This document shows positions 47,778 to 58,793 of a stretch of 64,000 nucleotides of DNA, piece after piece. Below the pieces are notes generated by a model, which saw only the letters and a list, made by a program, of their open reading frames with translations, searched no databases and was not told the origin of the DNA. The position numbers and the translations under genes were made by a program. The stretch lies in assembly GCA_000697055.1 (NCBI GenBank), contig JNDT01001459.1, forward strand, positions 17,390 through 81,389, in the 5' to 3' direction. The DNA is from Saksenaea vasiformis B4078. Its lineage: Eukaryota > Mucoromycota > Mucoromycetes > Mucorales > Saksenaeaceae. Every line of letters begins with the position of its first letter. Position 1 is the first letter of the stretch.

Positions 47778-50484
47778 ATGGTTCTTTTCAAGCGGCGCAA
47801 ACTGATACGAAAAAAAATCAGTAGTCCCATTGTGACAATTCCCCGTTCCTTCAATGCTTTTGGCAAAAAAGAGACGATGTCTTCGCCCCCTGTTCCTGCG
47901 ACCGGTATCGTTTCTGCAAATATCAAACTTTTCAACAGCAAGTCTGACAATGAGACACCGGCACCCTCTCGTACGAAAGCCCCGTCTTCGTCCACCAACA
48001 AACCACCACTCCCACCGAAACCAACAAAGTCATTCAGTTCCCAACCCAGCGATGCCGATAACATCCCTGTCGCCGTAGTCCCTCCACCAACACCTCCACG
48101 ACCAACTCAAGCAACCCTCAGGGCTCTTAATAAGTCAGAAACTCAACTTATAAAGAGGGAACCTCCCGACGATTCCAAGAATTACAATGGCATCATCACC
48201 CAGGTGGGTTCTACTACATCAGCAGCCCTTAAAGGTGTACTTGACAAGGTCGTAGGCAGTGTCAGTGGTAAGCATGGGCATCTAGTCCCCTTTGGTTTTT
48301 GTAATTTTTTTGTTTTTACATAGACTTTTGGTCACAAAGCTATACCTCATCGACGCCTGCAAATGCTCAGTCGGCTTCGCAAGCCAAGACAAAGATCTCA
48401 TCGCCTTACAATTTAGTACATGTGACCCATGTAGGCTTTAACTCTCAAACGGGTGAATTCACCGGCCTTCCAAGAGAATGGCATATTCTACTCCAACAAA
48501 GTGGCATCTCAAAACAAGAGCAACAAGAGAACCCGCAGGTAGATCCCTGTTTTGTACCGTTATGCTGCTGATAACTCTTGGCATAGGCTGTTTTGGATGT
48601 GATTGGATTTTACAAGGAAACGCGAGAGCAATCTCAAGACACAGTATGGGAAAAATTTGGCAACGCTCATCCACGCCACACCACCAGCGACGTAGTGCCG
48701 CCCCCTTTACCACAACGTGCACGACCAAGGCTTGTCGTTGTTCATGATTCACATAGCGAAACGAAACCTGTACTGCCTGCCAGACCTCCCAACTATCCAA
48801 AACCAGCCTCAACAGGGGCAGCACCCCCTCCGCCGCCACCTCCTCCACCGCCACTTCCGTCATCATCGGCAACAACGCCTTCATCGTCTTCTTCGGTAAT
48901 ATAACTAGGACATGATAAGAGATGGAAAGAGAAGCAACTCATGCGATTTGGTTCCTTTAGATTATAACGACACCACCCATACCCGCAAGGCCAAAGCAAC
49001 AATGTAAGCACTTGGAAAAGAAGCAATTGCGTATGAGGATAATTTACGAGTGTTATGCGTTTAGTTATTGAAGATGCATCAAGTTCGTCATCCGCCCCTT
49101 CTGTGATCCAAAATATGGAATCAACATCGTCATTACAACGACCATCTCATAAGCAACCGCCACCGAAACCGCCATTATCCACGAAACCAACGATTGCTCC
49201 TAAACATACCGAATCCGCAATATCACGACAGGAAAAGCGACTCAGCACACCAGGTATTGTTGTTCCTCCTCGCCCAAAACTGGCAAAGGGAAAACAAAAT
49301 GTAGAGGTGATGGGGAATGGTTCTTCAGCCGAGGTGTATATATCGCCTGTGGCTGCGCCTTTAGACCCTGCTATGGATGTTGGATCGGAGACCCGATTAC
49401 GACGACGTGAACAGAAACGACAACGAGAAGCTGCAAAAGATGCAGAGATTGTGGCTGAACTCCAGGCGATATGTACGGATGCGGATCCGACAAAACTTTA
49501 TCGTAACATGGTGAAAATTGGACAAGGGTAAGTGGGATCCGGGAAGGTTGTTTTAGGCAAGGCAACTCATTACTTGGGGGCTTAGTGCTTCTGGCGGCGT
49601 CTGTATTGCTCAGTCGGTGGATACGAATATGTCAGTGGCGATTAAGCAAATGAATCTTGCGCAGCAGCTGAAGAAGGAGCTAATCATCAATGAAATTTTG
49701 ATCATGCGGGAAGCACGACACAAGAATATTGTAAATTTCATCGATTCGTTTCTTGTCAGCGGCGAACTATGGGTGGTTATGGAATATATGGAAGGTGGCT
49801 CATTGACGGATGTGGTGACAACGAATATGATGAAAGAAACTCAGATTGCGACCGTTTGCCGAGAAACTTTGGAAGGTATCAGACATCTTCATCATCTCGG
49901 TATCATTCACCGGGACATCAAATCGGACAATGTGCTACTGGGACTCAATGGACAAGTGAAGCTAAGTAAGTCTGTGGATTCGGGTTGTTCATTTTACTCA
50001 TTGTTAATACCAGCCGATTTTGGTTTCTGTGCTCGACTAAGCGACGCCGAGCTTCGAACAACCATGGTCGGCACACCGTACTGGGTAAGAGGAACTGAAA
50101 CATGGCCCATGGCATGTGTTTTAATAAAAATAAAAGATGGCTCCCGAAGTAGTGACGAGAAAAGAATATGGCCCAAAAATAGATATCTGGTCCCTTGGCA
50201 TTATGGCTATTGAAATGATCGAAGGTGAACCACCCTACCTGCACGAGAATCCATTAAGAGCCTTGTACCTTATTGCAACGAATGGAACACCACAACTCCA
50301 GCATCCAGACGATCTTTCTGAAACCTTGAAAGATTTCTTACACTTGTCGTTGAGGGTGGACAGTAGTACAAGACCAGACGCAGACACGTTGCTTGAACAC
50401 GCTTTCCTCAAAAAATCGGAACCTGTCCGATCATTAATTCCGCTCATCAAAGCCAGTCGAGACCTCCGAAAAGCACACGACTGA
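47778..50484 (+). CDS. p21-activated kinase (PAK/Ste20 family)
   Basis: Cdc42/Rac effector kinase controlling polarity and MAPK signalling. Eight exons (47778-48267, 48324-48538, 48587-48895, 48961-49003, 49065-49527, 49586-49965, 50014-50084, 50137-50484) close into 772 aa. The N-terminus is Pro/Ser-rich with SH3-type ligands ('KPPLPPKP'). The CRIB/PBD is clear: '[20 protein letters not shown]' and '[18 protein letters not shown]'. A poly-Pro block and disordered linker lead to the kinase domain from 'KIGQGASGGV', with catalytic Lys in 'VAIKQMNL', loop '[11 protein letters not shown]', 'DFGF', 'GTPYWMAPEVV' and '[17 protein letters not shown]'. All catalytic residues are present. There is no N-terminal PH domain, so it is not Cla4-type. 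A second ATG at 47877 ('[10 protein letters not shown]') is an equally plausible start. Confidence 0.95.
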
Positions 50485-51820
50485 AAAAACAGAAACCCCG
50501 CCTGATAATTTCTTCCACGTATACCAACTCCAACTCTGTACAAACTCACCCAAAAAAGGGAAAGACAACATTTCCAGAATGTAGGACTCTTTCAGTTTTG
50601 ATTGGAAATGTGATCTAGAAGAAAACAGAAAAAATCGACATTCTCTTAGAGATGTGTTGATACATACTCAAAAAAAAATAATGTTCTTTCCCCCCATTGA
50701 TGCCCTCCATTTAATCATTCCGTTATGAATATTCAAAAATATTACTTCACATTGCTGAATGCTATAATGTATGTATATACTGTTAGTGGTGCGTTGGTCA
50801 AATACTTTGTAACATGTAATATATCTCGTGTCGAAGGGAAGACATTGTATACACAATTGGGACAGGTCAACATATACTACATATATCTCAAAACGCCATT
50901 GATAAGACATCTTGACTCTAAACCTGTGACCTATATCATCGATGGGAACAAGTACCTAGGCTGGTCGTCATCCTCAACAGTCATTTTTACGTACTGTGAT
51001 ATATCACCAATTATAGCATAATGCCCGATCTCCTTGAAATATAGCATGTTTGTTATATGCGAAGGCCATGTTGATAAATAAAGGAGCTCTATCTGGATAG
51101 ATATTTCCCTCTGTATGATGGAGACGAAACAGTAACGAAGGTTAAATCAAGCCGCTCCTTACAGGGTACAGTCATAATCGTAATCGAATATATGGGCTGG
51201 ATGCGCAGCATAAGTGCTTGACTGGTTCGCTCTATTTACTTGAACAATCACAGCTGGTAAGCTACACACCACCAGTAAAATTGGAAGCCGCTCACAATTC
51301 TATATTTAGCACCGATCTCAAGGATAACCATGACAGCTATTCAAAACGTTACGTTATGGAGGAGAGTAACCGGGGACAGACAGTGATGATGTACTCTCTC
51401 TCCCTGGTGTGCTAAGGTTTATGCAGCGAGACCTCGTGGAGTACGTGGATTCTATTTGCAACGTTGCATTTTGGGACTCGTGATAAATATAGCAGTTTTC
51501 AGTGGCTCGAGCTCGATGTCCGCTCATGCAGCAGGGACGCCATGCACCATGCAAACAGATTACGAATAAGGTTTGAACAAGAAAGCCATTGTAAATTGCC
51601 ATTCGTCCCCTCTGAAATTCAGACGATCGTGTCTTTTTCAGTGTTGCCATGGAAAATGCGTACTTTTTTTTTTTTAATGATTGACAGTAAATTAAGAAAA
51701 AGGAGAGGGGGAAGCAATGTATTATTAAAGGTAGAAAGATACAGTGAACGGGAGAAAAAGGGTAGGGGCAGGTGATTTATTTTAGGGTAGTGCATGAGCA
51801 ATAAGGAGGGTATCATTCTT
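50485..51820. other. Intergenic between convergent PAK and CAP-Gly genes
   Basis: AT-rich 3' flanks of two convergent genes. Short frames exist but none resembles a known protein or joins neighbours in phase. Confidence 0.5.
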
Positions 51821-52865
51821 TCAAACCACAGCACATTCGTCTTCTTTGACAAAGATGCCTCGGTGACTGTCTGTTTGAAAATATCTCTTTCCGTTGACAG
51901 AGCCGTCATTGTTGCCAACTAAACCAATATTCGTTACACGTGTTTTTCTTTCGGGAGAGCGGGGAGTGACACTTACCACGATGTTCTAATTCAATACCAA
52001 CATAATTTTCGTTTTTGTTTGGTGCAAAGTCCACTGGACCGATGTAACGTACCCTACCCATCGTCGGAAGTGGCCGTCGAACTAGTTTTACTTTAGCGCC
52101 AATGACCAATGGTTGAGCGGGGGGAACGTCATCTTCGTCTGTTGACGTGTCATCATCCGGATCATTTGCAATAATCCGACTCCATCTGGAACGTCGTCGA
52201 TTTTTCTTCTTTTTGTTTTTCAGCGAACTCCCGTCATCAGACAGGCTGTGACGATGTGCATAGTTTGGGGCGGAAGAGGAAGAGGAAGTAGCGGAGATGG
52301 TAGAGGTGGGACGTGCACGCGGATAGCGTACTGCAGCAGGTGAACGCGATCTGGGTGGTGTGACAGGTAGGGCAAATTTGAGTCGACTTGGTCGTGGTGT
52401 CAAAAAGGCAGATTCGCGTGCGGCAGCCTCATTCCTTTCCCGTTCTTCTTGAGCATCCATACGTGCTTGGGTCTCCATTGAAAGGAGTAGTTCAAGATCG
52501 TTGGTATCAATGGAGTGGATCTTGGTAAGCAGATCGGATTCTTCCCGAGGAGTGGATGGTGACGAGTTGGATGTTTGAACGATAGGTGGTTTTAATTCAT
52601 TTGGCTTCTCTTGATGGCTACTTGCGCTACTACGACGACTTGTACTGGGTGTTGTTGTTGTACTGCTTGCATTACTTGTGCTTATTGTTGTTGTTGTTGT
52701 TGCAGATTCAGTCTTTACTGCAGGTACATAAAGTGTCTGCTGTTGTTGCTTTTGAGGATTGACTTCTGGTTCAACAGTTGATATATTGCCGGTTGATTTT
52801 GTTTTGCGAAGACGAAGTGTCTTGTCAGAAAATCTTTTTGCTTTTCGAAAGCCAAACAATGGCAT
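51821..52865 (-). CDS. CAP-Gly domain protein
   Basis: Two exons (52865-51977, 51918-51821) give 328 aa. The start is 'MPLFGFRKAKRFSDKTLRLR', a basic N-terminus. A disordered Ser/Thr/Gln-rich region follows, then a short acidic helix ('TNDLELLLSMETQARMDAQE') and a basic 'KNKKKKNRRRSRWSR' patch. The C-terminal CAP-Gly domain spans the intron: 'VRYIGPVDFAPNKNENYVG', then 'NNDGSVNGKRYFQ', with 'GIFVKEDE' at the end. CAP-Gly domains bind the EEY/F tails of tubulin and plus-end proteins, so a microtubule role is likely. The GKNDG core reads GNNDG here. The domain is at the very C-terminus, unlike CLIP-170 or tubulin chaperones. The open frame runs on upstream to 53249, but that part is low-complexity and unlikely to be coding. 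Confidence 0.9.
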
Positions 52866-53245
52866 GGTTCTTGAAAGAAAGGAAGGTCTGGAAACAGCAA
52901 AAGAAAAAAAAAGCTGATTAAAAAAATGAATGTGACTGTTCCCAATTTGAAAGGAGATTGTTTCCGTGAACCCCGACAGACTCCCCCAGGTTTTCCTTTT
53001 TTCTGCTGTATCCATGGACATTTCTGCGCCACTCACATCATCAGGGTCTTTGCTACAGTACCTTACGTGACACTCATTTATACCAAAGGTTATATTTTCT
53101 AAATAGAAACCATGACCTTTTATTGTTCCGGTAAAAAACCTTCCTTTTTTAATTGTTGTTGTGGAGTGCTGTGTCTTGTATGCTACAAAGGAGAAAGAGA
53201 AAAGAAAAAACAACGATTCTATAAATATATATATGTAAGCTTGTT
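52866..53245. other. Spacer between CAP-Gly gene start and monooxygenase stop
   Basis: The two minus-strand genes are about 380 bp apart. This holds the CAP-Gly promoter and the monooxygenase 3' end. Confidence 0.5.
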
Positions 53246-55243
53246 TCATTTGGGTTGGAATCGATCAAAGTATTTCTGTGTCAGATCCACCAGTTCTTGA
53301 GCGGTCTTGCTTCGCAAAATGGTGCCAATATAGCCGTCTGGTCGGACTACAACCACCTGGACCGTTTCAGCATCTGCCTGATAACCAGCATGACATTGTG
53401 CTCGGTTTAACTTGTCAAGGACAATGTGCTGCTTATCCGCGATTTTGTCATCCTGCCATGACGCCACGGTCTCTGCTGGGCTGGTGGTGATTATCAGATA
53501 ATCGGTATTCGAAGGCAGCTGTTGTTTCTCAATGGCCTGGGCTCGTCCAGCCAAGTACGTGGCAACCGTTTCACTCGATTTCTTTAGGTCACCAGCTAGC
53601 ACCAGCAGAGTGAAAGTCAGCCAGTTGCCAACCTTGGTTTCTTCTTGGCGCTCAAATAATCGTGTCTTACGGCCGGTACCATACTGCACCACTTTGTAAT
53701 CTGGGGCACGCATACCTGCCTGCAACATATAATCAGCCGAACGATTGTTCTTCCATAGCAACGGGTCGGTGTCTGTCGGGTCCTCGTAGCGGATCCCGAA
53801 TCCAGTAATGAAGGCACGATTTTCTTCAACGATCTTGCAGTAACAATCCGACTCATTCCCCGCCGCTGATTTGGCCGCACGCTTGTCGATGGCGAGGACT
53901 TCCTGTGCAACCGGCCGGCGTTCGCTTGCATAGGTCGAAATTACATCCCGATGGATCTGCTGACGTTCGACAAGACAGATTTTCCAGATCTAGCAAGCAA
54001 GCAAGCAAGCAAATGATATGAGTACTTCTTACTTTGTTTTGATCCTTCCTTCTTACAAGATTGAAGATATCACCAAACCCGGTGTTCACACCCTGACCTA
54101 GGGTCGGACTTTGTGAATGGGCTGCATCTCCACACAGGAAAACACGATGGTCAAATGCATCCATATCTGCAGCCATTCGTTGACCGACTACGTAGACAGA
54201 CCAGTACAGGATACCAAGGAATTCGAGACGGTGTGGCAACAACGCACGTTTTGCCTCGCGTTGAATATCTTCCAACTGGATTTTGTTTCGGTTATGTTGT
54301 TCTTTCCGAAGATCATGTTCATTTTCGTTGAAATGAACAAAGATACGAGTCAGGCCGTTTTCACGGGGGAACAAGCTGACCGTCTTGGCTGAATCGCTTT
54401 GAAGGATGCTTATCACATAAAAAAAGAAATCATCTCAGCAACAACTCCGACACACTACCCCTTTTCTGTTATTCTCTCCAAAATCGTACCATACATCCTT
54501 GCGTCCACCAAAATTGGTCCGCACCAAAGCATCCAACACACCTGCGTGCGTCTCTGTTGTCACGCCCTCATTCTGAATCTTCAACTGATTCCGAATGTCG
54601 CTATGTGCTCCATCACAACCCAACAAATACTTGCACTCCACTTGCTCCGTTTCCGCCACATCCTTCATATGCATCACTGTAGCGCGGATAGGATATTCCT
54701 CGTCGTTATTACTTGACATCTTAGACACGGTAGATGGGCGTTCCACTTGGATATCGTAGGAAGAAAGTCGACTCTGCAGGCTGGATTCGGTGATGTGTTG
54801 GCCCACGCACAAAAGGTACCTGTAAAACCCGTTCATCACCCGGCAACGAGAGTGAATGGAGAGAACTTACTGATGCTTTGATTCGACCTGATCCGGAACA
54901 AAAGGCATTGCTGCTTGCAGTTGACCGTTGGAATAAGAAGACATTTTTTCCACCTTAACACCCGTCTTCAACAACTCATCCGCCAATCCTACTCTTTCCA
55001 AGAGTTCCAACGTTCTGCCATGAATCCAATCACCACGTCCCCAATGATTTGGTTCAAATTCGACATCTGATAAGATACTCAGTATCAAACACGTAGTTGC
55101 TGTTGTATCATTTTACCAAGGATGCGTGCGGTAAACCCGGCCTTTACAATCAGATTGGCGGCTAACAACCCAACAGGTCCAGCACCGACAATAAGGAAAT
55201 CGACTTTTTTGGGAGGTTTCGGAACGACAGGTGTAGCGGTCAT
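53246..55243 (-). CDS. FAD-dependent aromatic monooxygenase (phenol 2-monooxygenase type)
   Basis: Class A flavoprotein hydroxylase that uses NADPH and O2 on phenolic substrates. The N-terminal Rossmann motif 'DFLIVGAGPVGLLAANL' binds FAD. The conserved 'YLLGCDGAHSDIRNQL' and the FAD ribityl site 'VFLCGDAAHSQSPTLGQGVN' are intact. 'HWGRGDWIHGRTLELLE' is a phenol-hydroxylase hallmark. The C-terminus ('QVVVVRPDGYIGTIL') has the thioredoxin-like fold of this subfamily. Several short introns split the gene, including one at about 55088-55129 and one at about 54417-54493 (with an unusual GC-rich donor context). The intron near 53990-54060 carries a (GCAA)5 repeat. The exact substrate cannot be read from sequence. 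Confidence 0.92.
53993..54012. repeat. (GCAA)5 microsatellite in a monooxygenase intron
   Basis: Five tandem GCAA units in the intron just after the FAD ribityl-site exon. Confidence 0.9.
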
Positions 55244-55904
55244 GCTGTAGTGAAGTTTAGAACGAGAGAAGGAAAGACCAGGGGGGATGTATGAGGAGGG
55301 GGACCTGCCATTTATGCTTTTTTTTCTCAGGTGTCACCAGCAATTTTTCGGCTTGATTGGTCCCGACAGAGGTTGGCTTCCCGCCAACAAGCAAAAACGC
55401 TCGGTCCAAAACAGATGCAGGGACTTCCGTCTTCCCTTGTCGTATAAACAAAGAATGCATTACAACGGAAAAGTATTTTTTTGATGCACAGATCGCTGGT
55501 ATGGTCTTCCTTTCTTGGCTACACAATCATGGCGCCAGGATCGCATTATTCGACATTTCGATCTGACTAATAAACCTTATTATAGCAATTCTTTTTCCTT
55601 CTTCGCTTAATGCCGGACCGACTCGTTCCGGGCAGCGCAATGTGGGCTCATTTGGGTCCCCATTTCGCACGGCAAGTATTGGACCCGTTCACATGAAGAC
55701 AAATAAATTCATGCATCGGAAAAGCAAAACTTTAGACAATTAAAAACAACAAATGAACACGGGTCCCTGAAGCATCATTGTATATGGTATTCCTTTCTTT
55801 TTCTTGTTCCTTTTTTTCCCATGGGTTATATGCAAAAGATAAGGTTTAAGGATATATAAGAGCAAGTTTTCTATTCCGCTTTTGTAAAACAAAAGAAAAG
55901 CTGA
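55244..55904. other. Intergenic between monooxygenase and SMP gene
   Basis: Promoter of the monooxygenase and 3' flank of the SMP-domain gene. No other gene is supported. Confidence 0.5.
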
Positions 55905-58589
55905 TTAAGATGGGTGCCTAGGCGGGATAGGAGGAGGAATAGGTACAGTAGCCGTATGATCTCTTGGAGGCAATGGAGGCTTTGCATCACGTGGTGGATT
56001 TGCGGTTGTTTCCTCTCTCATGGGCCGTACAGGTGCATTGTCATTTGCCTTTCCTTCCTGTTGTTCTATGGCAGCATCTTGTTCTTCTTCTTCATACATA
56101 GGTGGAGGAGGTAGTTCAGTATCTTTTGTGAGTTGTTTTTCACGATCCGAGCTAGTGGGTTGATCGAGTTCCTGGTGCTCTTCCGTGGTTTCCTCTAGCT
56201 GAACCATGGCCTGCTCTGGCTCATCTGGCAAGGTAGAGCGCTCATCCACATCAGGCTGTGCTCCATCATTTTGCTCGCTAAGTACAGGAGATGCATTACT
56301 AGGTGCTGCGGGTACGGGTATGGGTGTGGATGGCGGGGGCAGTCGTCGAGGTGGTAACGGCGGCCGGGCTATTTCCACCTTCTTCGAATCTAATGTGGAT
56401 TGTTCCTCCTCAGCGCGGAATTGTTGAAGCATGCTTTCGTTATAACGACGACGCATATCTGCCAAACGGTCTGCAAATACATCGGCTTTCTTTTCCTGTT
56501 CTAGATCCTTGTTGGGCTTGCTCAGCAAACCTTGATAGAAGGAGCCCCTGCTCCCCGACGATTTGACACTCCGTGCGTCATCGTTGAGGTCAGATTTACG
56601 TCGTTGGATCTTGGAAAAGAAACTCTTCGTTGCGCCTATAGAACGTGATGTCGTCGACGCACTATCAGCGCTTTCATCATCCTCGCAAACTATCTCAGGA
56701 TCTGAAGCAGTCTCGGTGGTAGGAATCATGCCAATGGTAGCGGCAGCAGCTGATACTGCTTTCTTTCGTTTGTGCAGTAAATTGGTGGCTGACCAGCGGA
56801 TACCGGAAGAAGAAGCTTGAGAAGTAACTGTATCCACGGAATGGTGACTTTCCATTGATCGAACAGACGCTTGATCATCGGCTACGTTGCTTATTGTAGT
56901 CTGTCGTAGATCGGGCGATGACTTTCTGCGATCTGCATCTGTCGCCGAAACACCATTGGATTCCGTGCGACATACTGGTGGTTTCAAGTTTTCTGACTTT
57001 AGCTCTTCCTTCGCTATATTTTCTGTCTCTGTCTCCTTTGGACACACCGGACTGGCCTTTTTCGGAATTCTGTCACCAAAAATACCTCCTTTACCACCCG
57101 TGTTACAGAAAGGGATGTCATCCATGTTTGGTAAGACGATATTTTCCATTACTACCTCTCGAATTTTTGCCTCAATCGCATTGGTGACCATGGAGAGTTT
57201 GATTTGCTTATCGGATACGACAGGCGTGATCTCCAGGTCCATATGTGGCATCTCATAGAAACCGATCCAGTAGCGATTGGACGGTGGGGGCTTGATCTCG
57301 AACTTGAGTTTCCCTGAAAAAGATTTAAGTTTGACAGCAAGCACCAGATGCACCCGAATTGGTTTCCTGCGTATGCTGTAACTCCAATTGAGATTGGTCT
57401 CAATCACAACCGAGAGATGGCCTGCATATTCTACGTTTGCTTCCGCGATAAGATGCCCTTCAGGTGACATAGATAACAGTTTTGGCTGTGTGATGCTAGG
57501 AATGGCATGTCCCACATCGACATGCTGGATATGGATTTCTTCTAAAAATCCAGGACGCTTCATTTTCTTTGCCTTCTTGGCCAATTTGCGTTCTACTATG
57601 TTCCGGACTGTTTCGGTCTTGTACATACCGAGAAAAACGCGTCCAAAAATCGCATTGAGCCATTGCATCTCTCGTTGTTCCTCTGTTTGATAAACTCTAT
57701 TCAGCAGACTATCCATGGCCGACCGGTCGAAGAGAGTGCTGTCCACCATTTCCATATAATCCTCCGAATCTGTCATCCACTGTGTGGCTGCCGTAATGGC
57801 CAGATACCAGTCCTCTTTTTCCGTTGCACGCGCGCAGAACAAGTACAATGGTCGATCCACTTGCAATTCTATCTCTGGCGATTGTCGCTTCAATAATTCT
57901 GGCGCAGAAGCAGATATACCAATTGGCTTCATTTCGCGTTCCTCTTGCTGTCCTTCGTCCAATGTTTCGTTTGCTGGCATTTCATCCCTTATTTCCTCCC
58001 CTTTTTCTTCCTTTTCCTCCTCTTCCTCCTCCTCTTCTACGTTCTTTCGAATGGTTATTTCATCCAGTGTTTTAGGCCGTGGATGATGTTTAGGCACCAG
58101 CATCACAGAGGATGAGCGACCAAAGATGCCCGCGTCGTTCTCACGTACTGGAAATATAGAGACAGTGTAGTCATGCATTGGTATGACTTGTTGACAGTCT
58201 ACTTTTTGCTCCGACTCAAAAAGGAAGAGCGTTCCATGCTTTAACACAGCATAGTAAAGATCGCTGGGTCGTTTGCTGTTGTTGCTCTTGTTATTATTGC
58301 TGGTTGTACTTGACTTGCCTTGCATGTAAGACTGAAGGCCAGACATGAATCCACCATTACCGTTCGATTCAGGATTTTTTGGCCGGTAAATGTTGGAGAG
58401 CCTAATCCAACCTTCTTTTCCTTCGGGTTTAACGTCATGAGACGGACCAGTAGGATAATATGTTGGAGTAGGAGAGGGTGTAGAACGGCAGGTTTGAAAA
58501 ACGTAAAAATAAACTACCAGTGCCAATAGTGGAAGGAATGTCAGGCCACCGAACAGGTAAATGATAAAGAAGTCTTGCAAAGAAACCAT
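55905..58589 (-). CDS. NVJ2: SMP-domain lipid-transfer protein (Nvj2/TEX2 type)
   Basis: Single-exon gene, 894 aa. ER-anchored membrane-contact-site protein that moves lipids between apposed membranes. An N-terminal membrane helix ('FFIIYLFGGLTFLPLLALVV') precedes a split PH-like domain (~70-270; 'DLYYAVLKHGTLFLFES' and 'PLYLFCARATEKEDWYLAI'), interrupted by an acidic Glu-rich insert. The SMP domain spans ~310-510: 'QWLNAIFGRVFLGMYKTE', 'RPGFLEEIHIQHVDVGHAIP', and 'FEIKPPPSNRYWIGFYEMP'. The C-terminal ~380 aa are Ser/Pro-rich and disordered, with several SH3-type Pro motifs ('PPLPPRRLPPP', 'PIPPPIPPRHPS'). The domain order TM-PH-SMP is that of yeast Nvj2. The start is the Met of 'MVSLQDFF'. 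Confidence 0.93.
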   Translation of the reverse strand: MVSLQDFFIIYLFGGLTFLPLLALVVYFYVFQTCRSTPSPTPTYYPTGPSHDVKPEGKEGWIRLSNIYRPKNPESNGNGGFMSGLQSYMQGKSSTTSNNNKSNNSKRPSDLYYAVLKHGTLFLFESEQKVDCQQVIPMHDYTVSIFPVRENDAGIFGRSSSVMLVPKHHPRPKTLDEITIRKNVEEEEEEEEKEEKGEEIRDEMPANETLDEGQQEEREMKPIGISASAPELLKRQSPEIELQVDRPLYLFCARATEKEDWYLAITAATQWMTDSEDYMEMVDSTLFDRSAMDSLLNRVYQTEEQREMQWLNAIFGRVFLGMYKTETVRNIVERKLAKKAKKMKRPGFLEEIHIQHVDVGHAIPSITQPKLLSMSPEGHLIAEANVEYAGHLSVVIETNLNWSYSIRRKPIRVHLVLAVKLKSFSGKLKFEIKPPPSNRYWIGFYEMPHMDLEITPVVSDKQIKLSMVTNAIEAKIREVVMENIVLPNMDDIPFCNTGGKGGIFGDRIPKKASPVCPKETETENIAKEELKSENLKPPVCRTESNGVSATDADRRKSSPDLRQTTISNVADDQASVRSMESHHSVDTVTSQASSSGIRWSATNLLHKRKKAVSAAAATIGMIPTTETASDPEIVCEDDESADSASTTSRSIGATKSFFSKIQRRKSDLNDDARSVKSSGSRGSFYQGLLSKPNKDLEQEKKADVFADRLADMRRRYNESMLQQFRAEEEQSTLDSKKVEIARPPLPPRRLPPPSTPIPVPAAPSNASPVLSEQNDGAQPDVDERSTLPDEPEQAMVQLEETTEEHQELDQPTSSDREKQLTKDTELPPPPMYEEEEQDAAIEQQEGKANDNAPVRPMREETTANPPRDAKPPLPPRDHTATVPIPPPIPPRHPS

Positions 58590-58664
58590 AACGGAAATTC
58601 AACAAGGGGAAAGGAACCACTCAACAAATAAAGCTGCTCTATTTCCGGACTATGCAAAACCAAA

Positions 58665-58793
58665 ATGGATTCTCTTCGCGACAACACGCGATCTACCATC
58701 GTTATGTCCGGTCCGGCAGCCAATCAAAAGATTCCAGAGCCAGCCAGTAAGGATGTCACTACTGCTTCGCTGGAGTTGAAGCGATTACAGTAA
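58665..58793 (+). CDS. Possible small ORF divergent from the SMP gene
   Basis: A 42-codon ATG-to-TAA frame starts 'MDSLRDNTRSTIVMSG', 76 bp from the SMP gene's start on the opposite strand. Its composition is coding-like and hydrophilic, with no membrane helix. It could be the surviving 5' exon of a degraded gene, an independent small protein, or chance. Confidence 0.3.
   Translation: MDSLRDNTRSTIVMSGPAANQKIPEPASKDVTTASLELKRLQ

Noticed and set aside
48793..49026. Gly-rich minus-strand frame opposite the PAK linker
   Set aside because: It is the antisense shadow of the poly-Pro codons in the PAK gene.
52866..53249. N-terminal extension of the CAP-Gly frame
   Set aside because: The open frame continues upstream, but the translated part is low-complexity, has no homology I know and includes T-rich promoter sequence. 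The Met at 52865 begins plausible protein.
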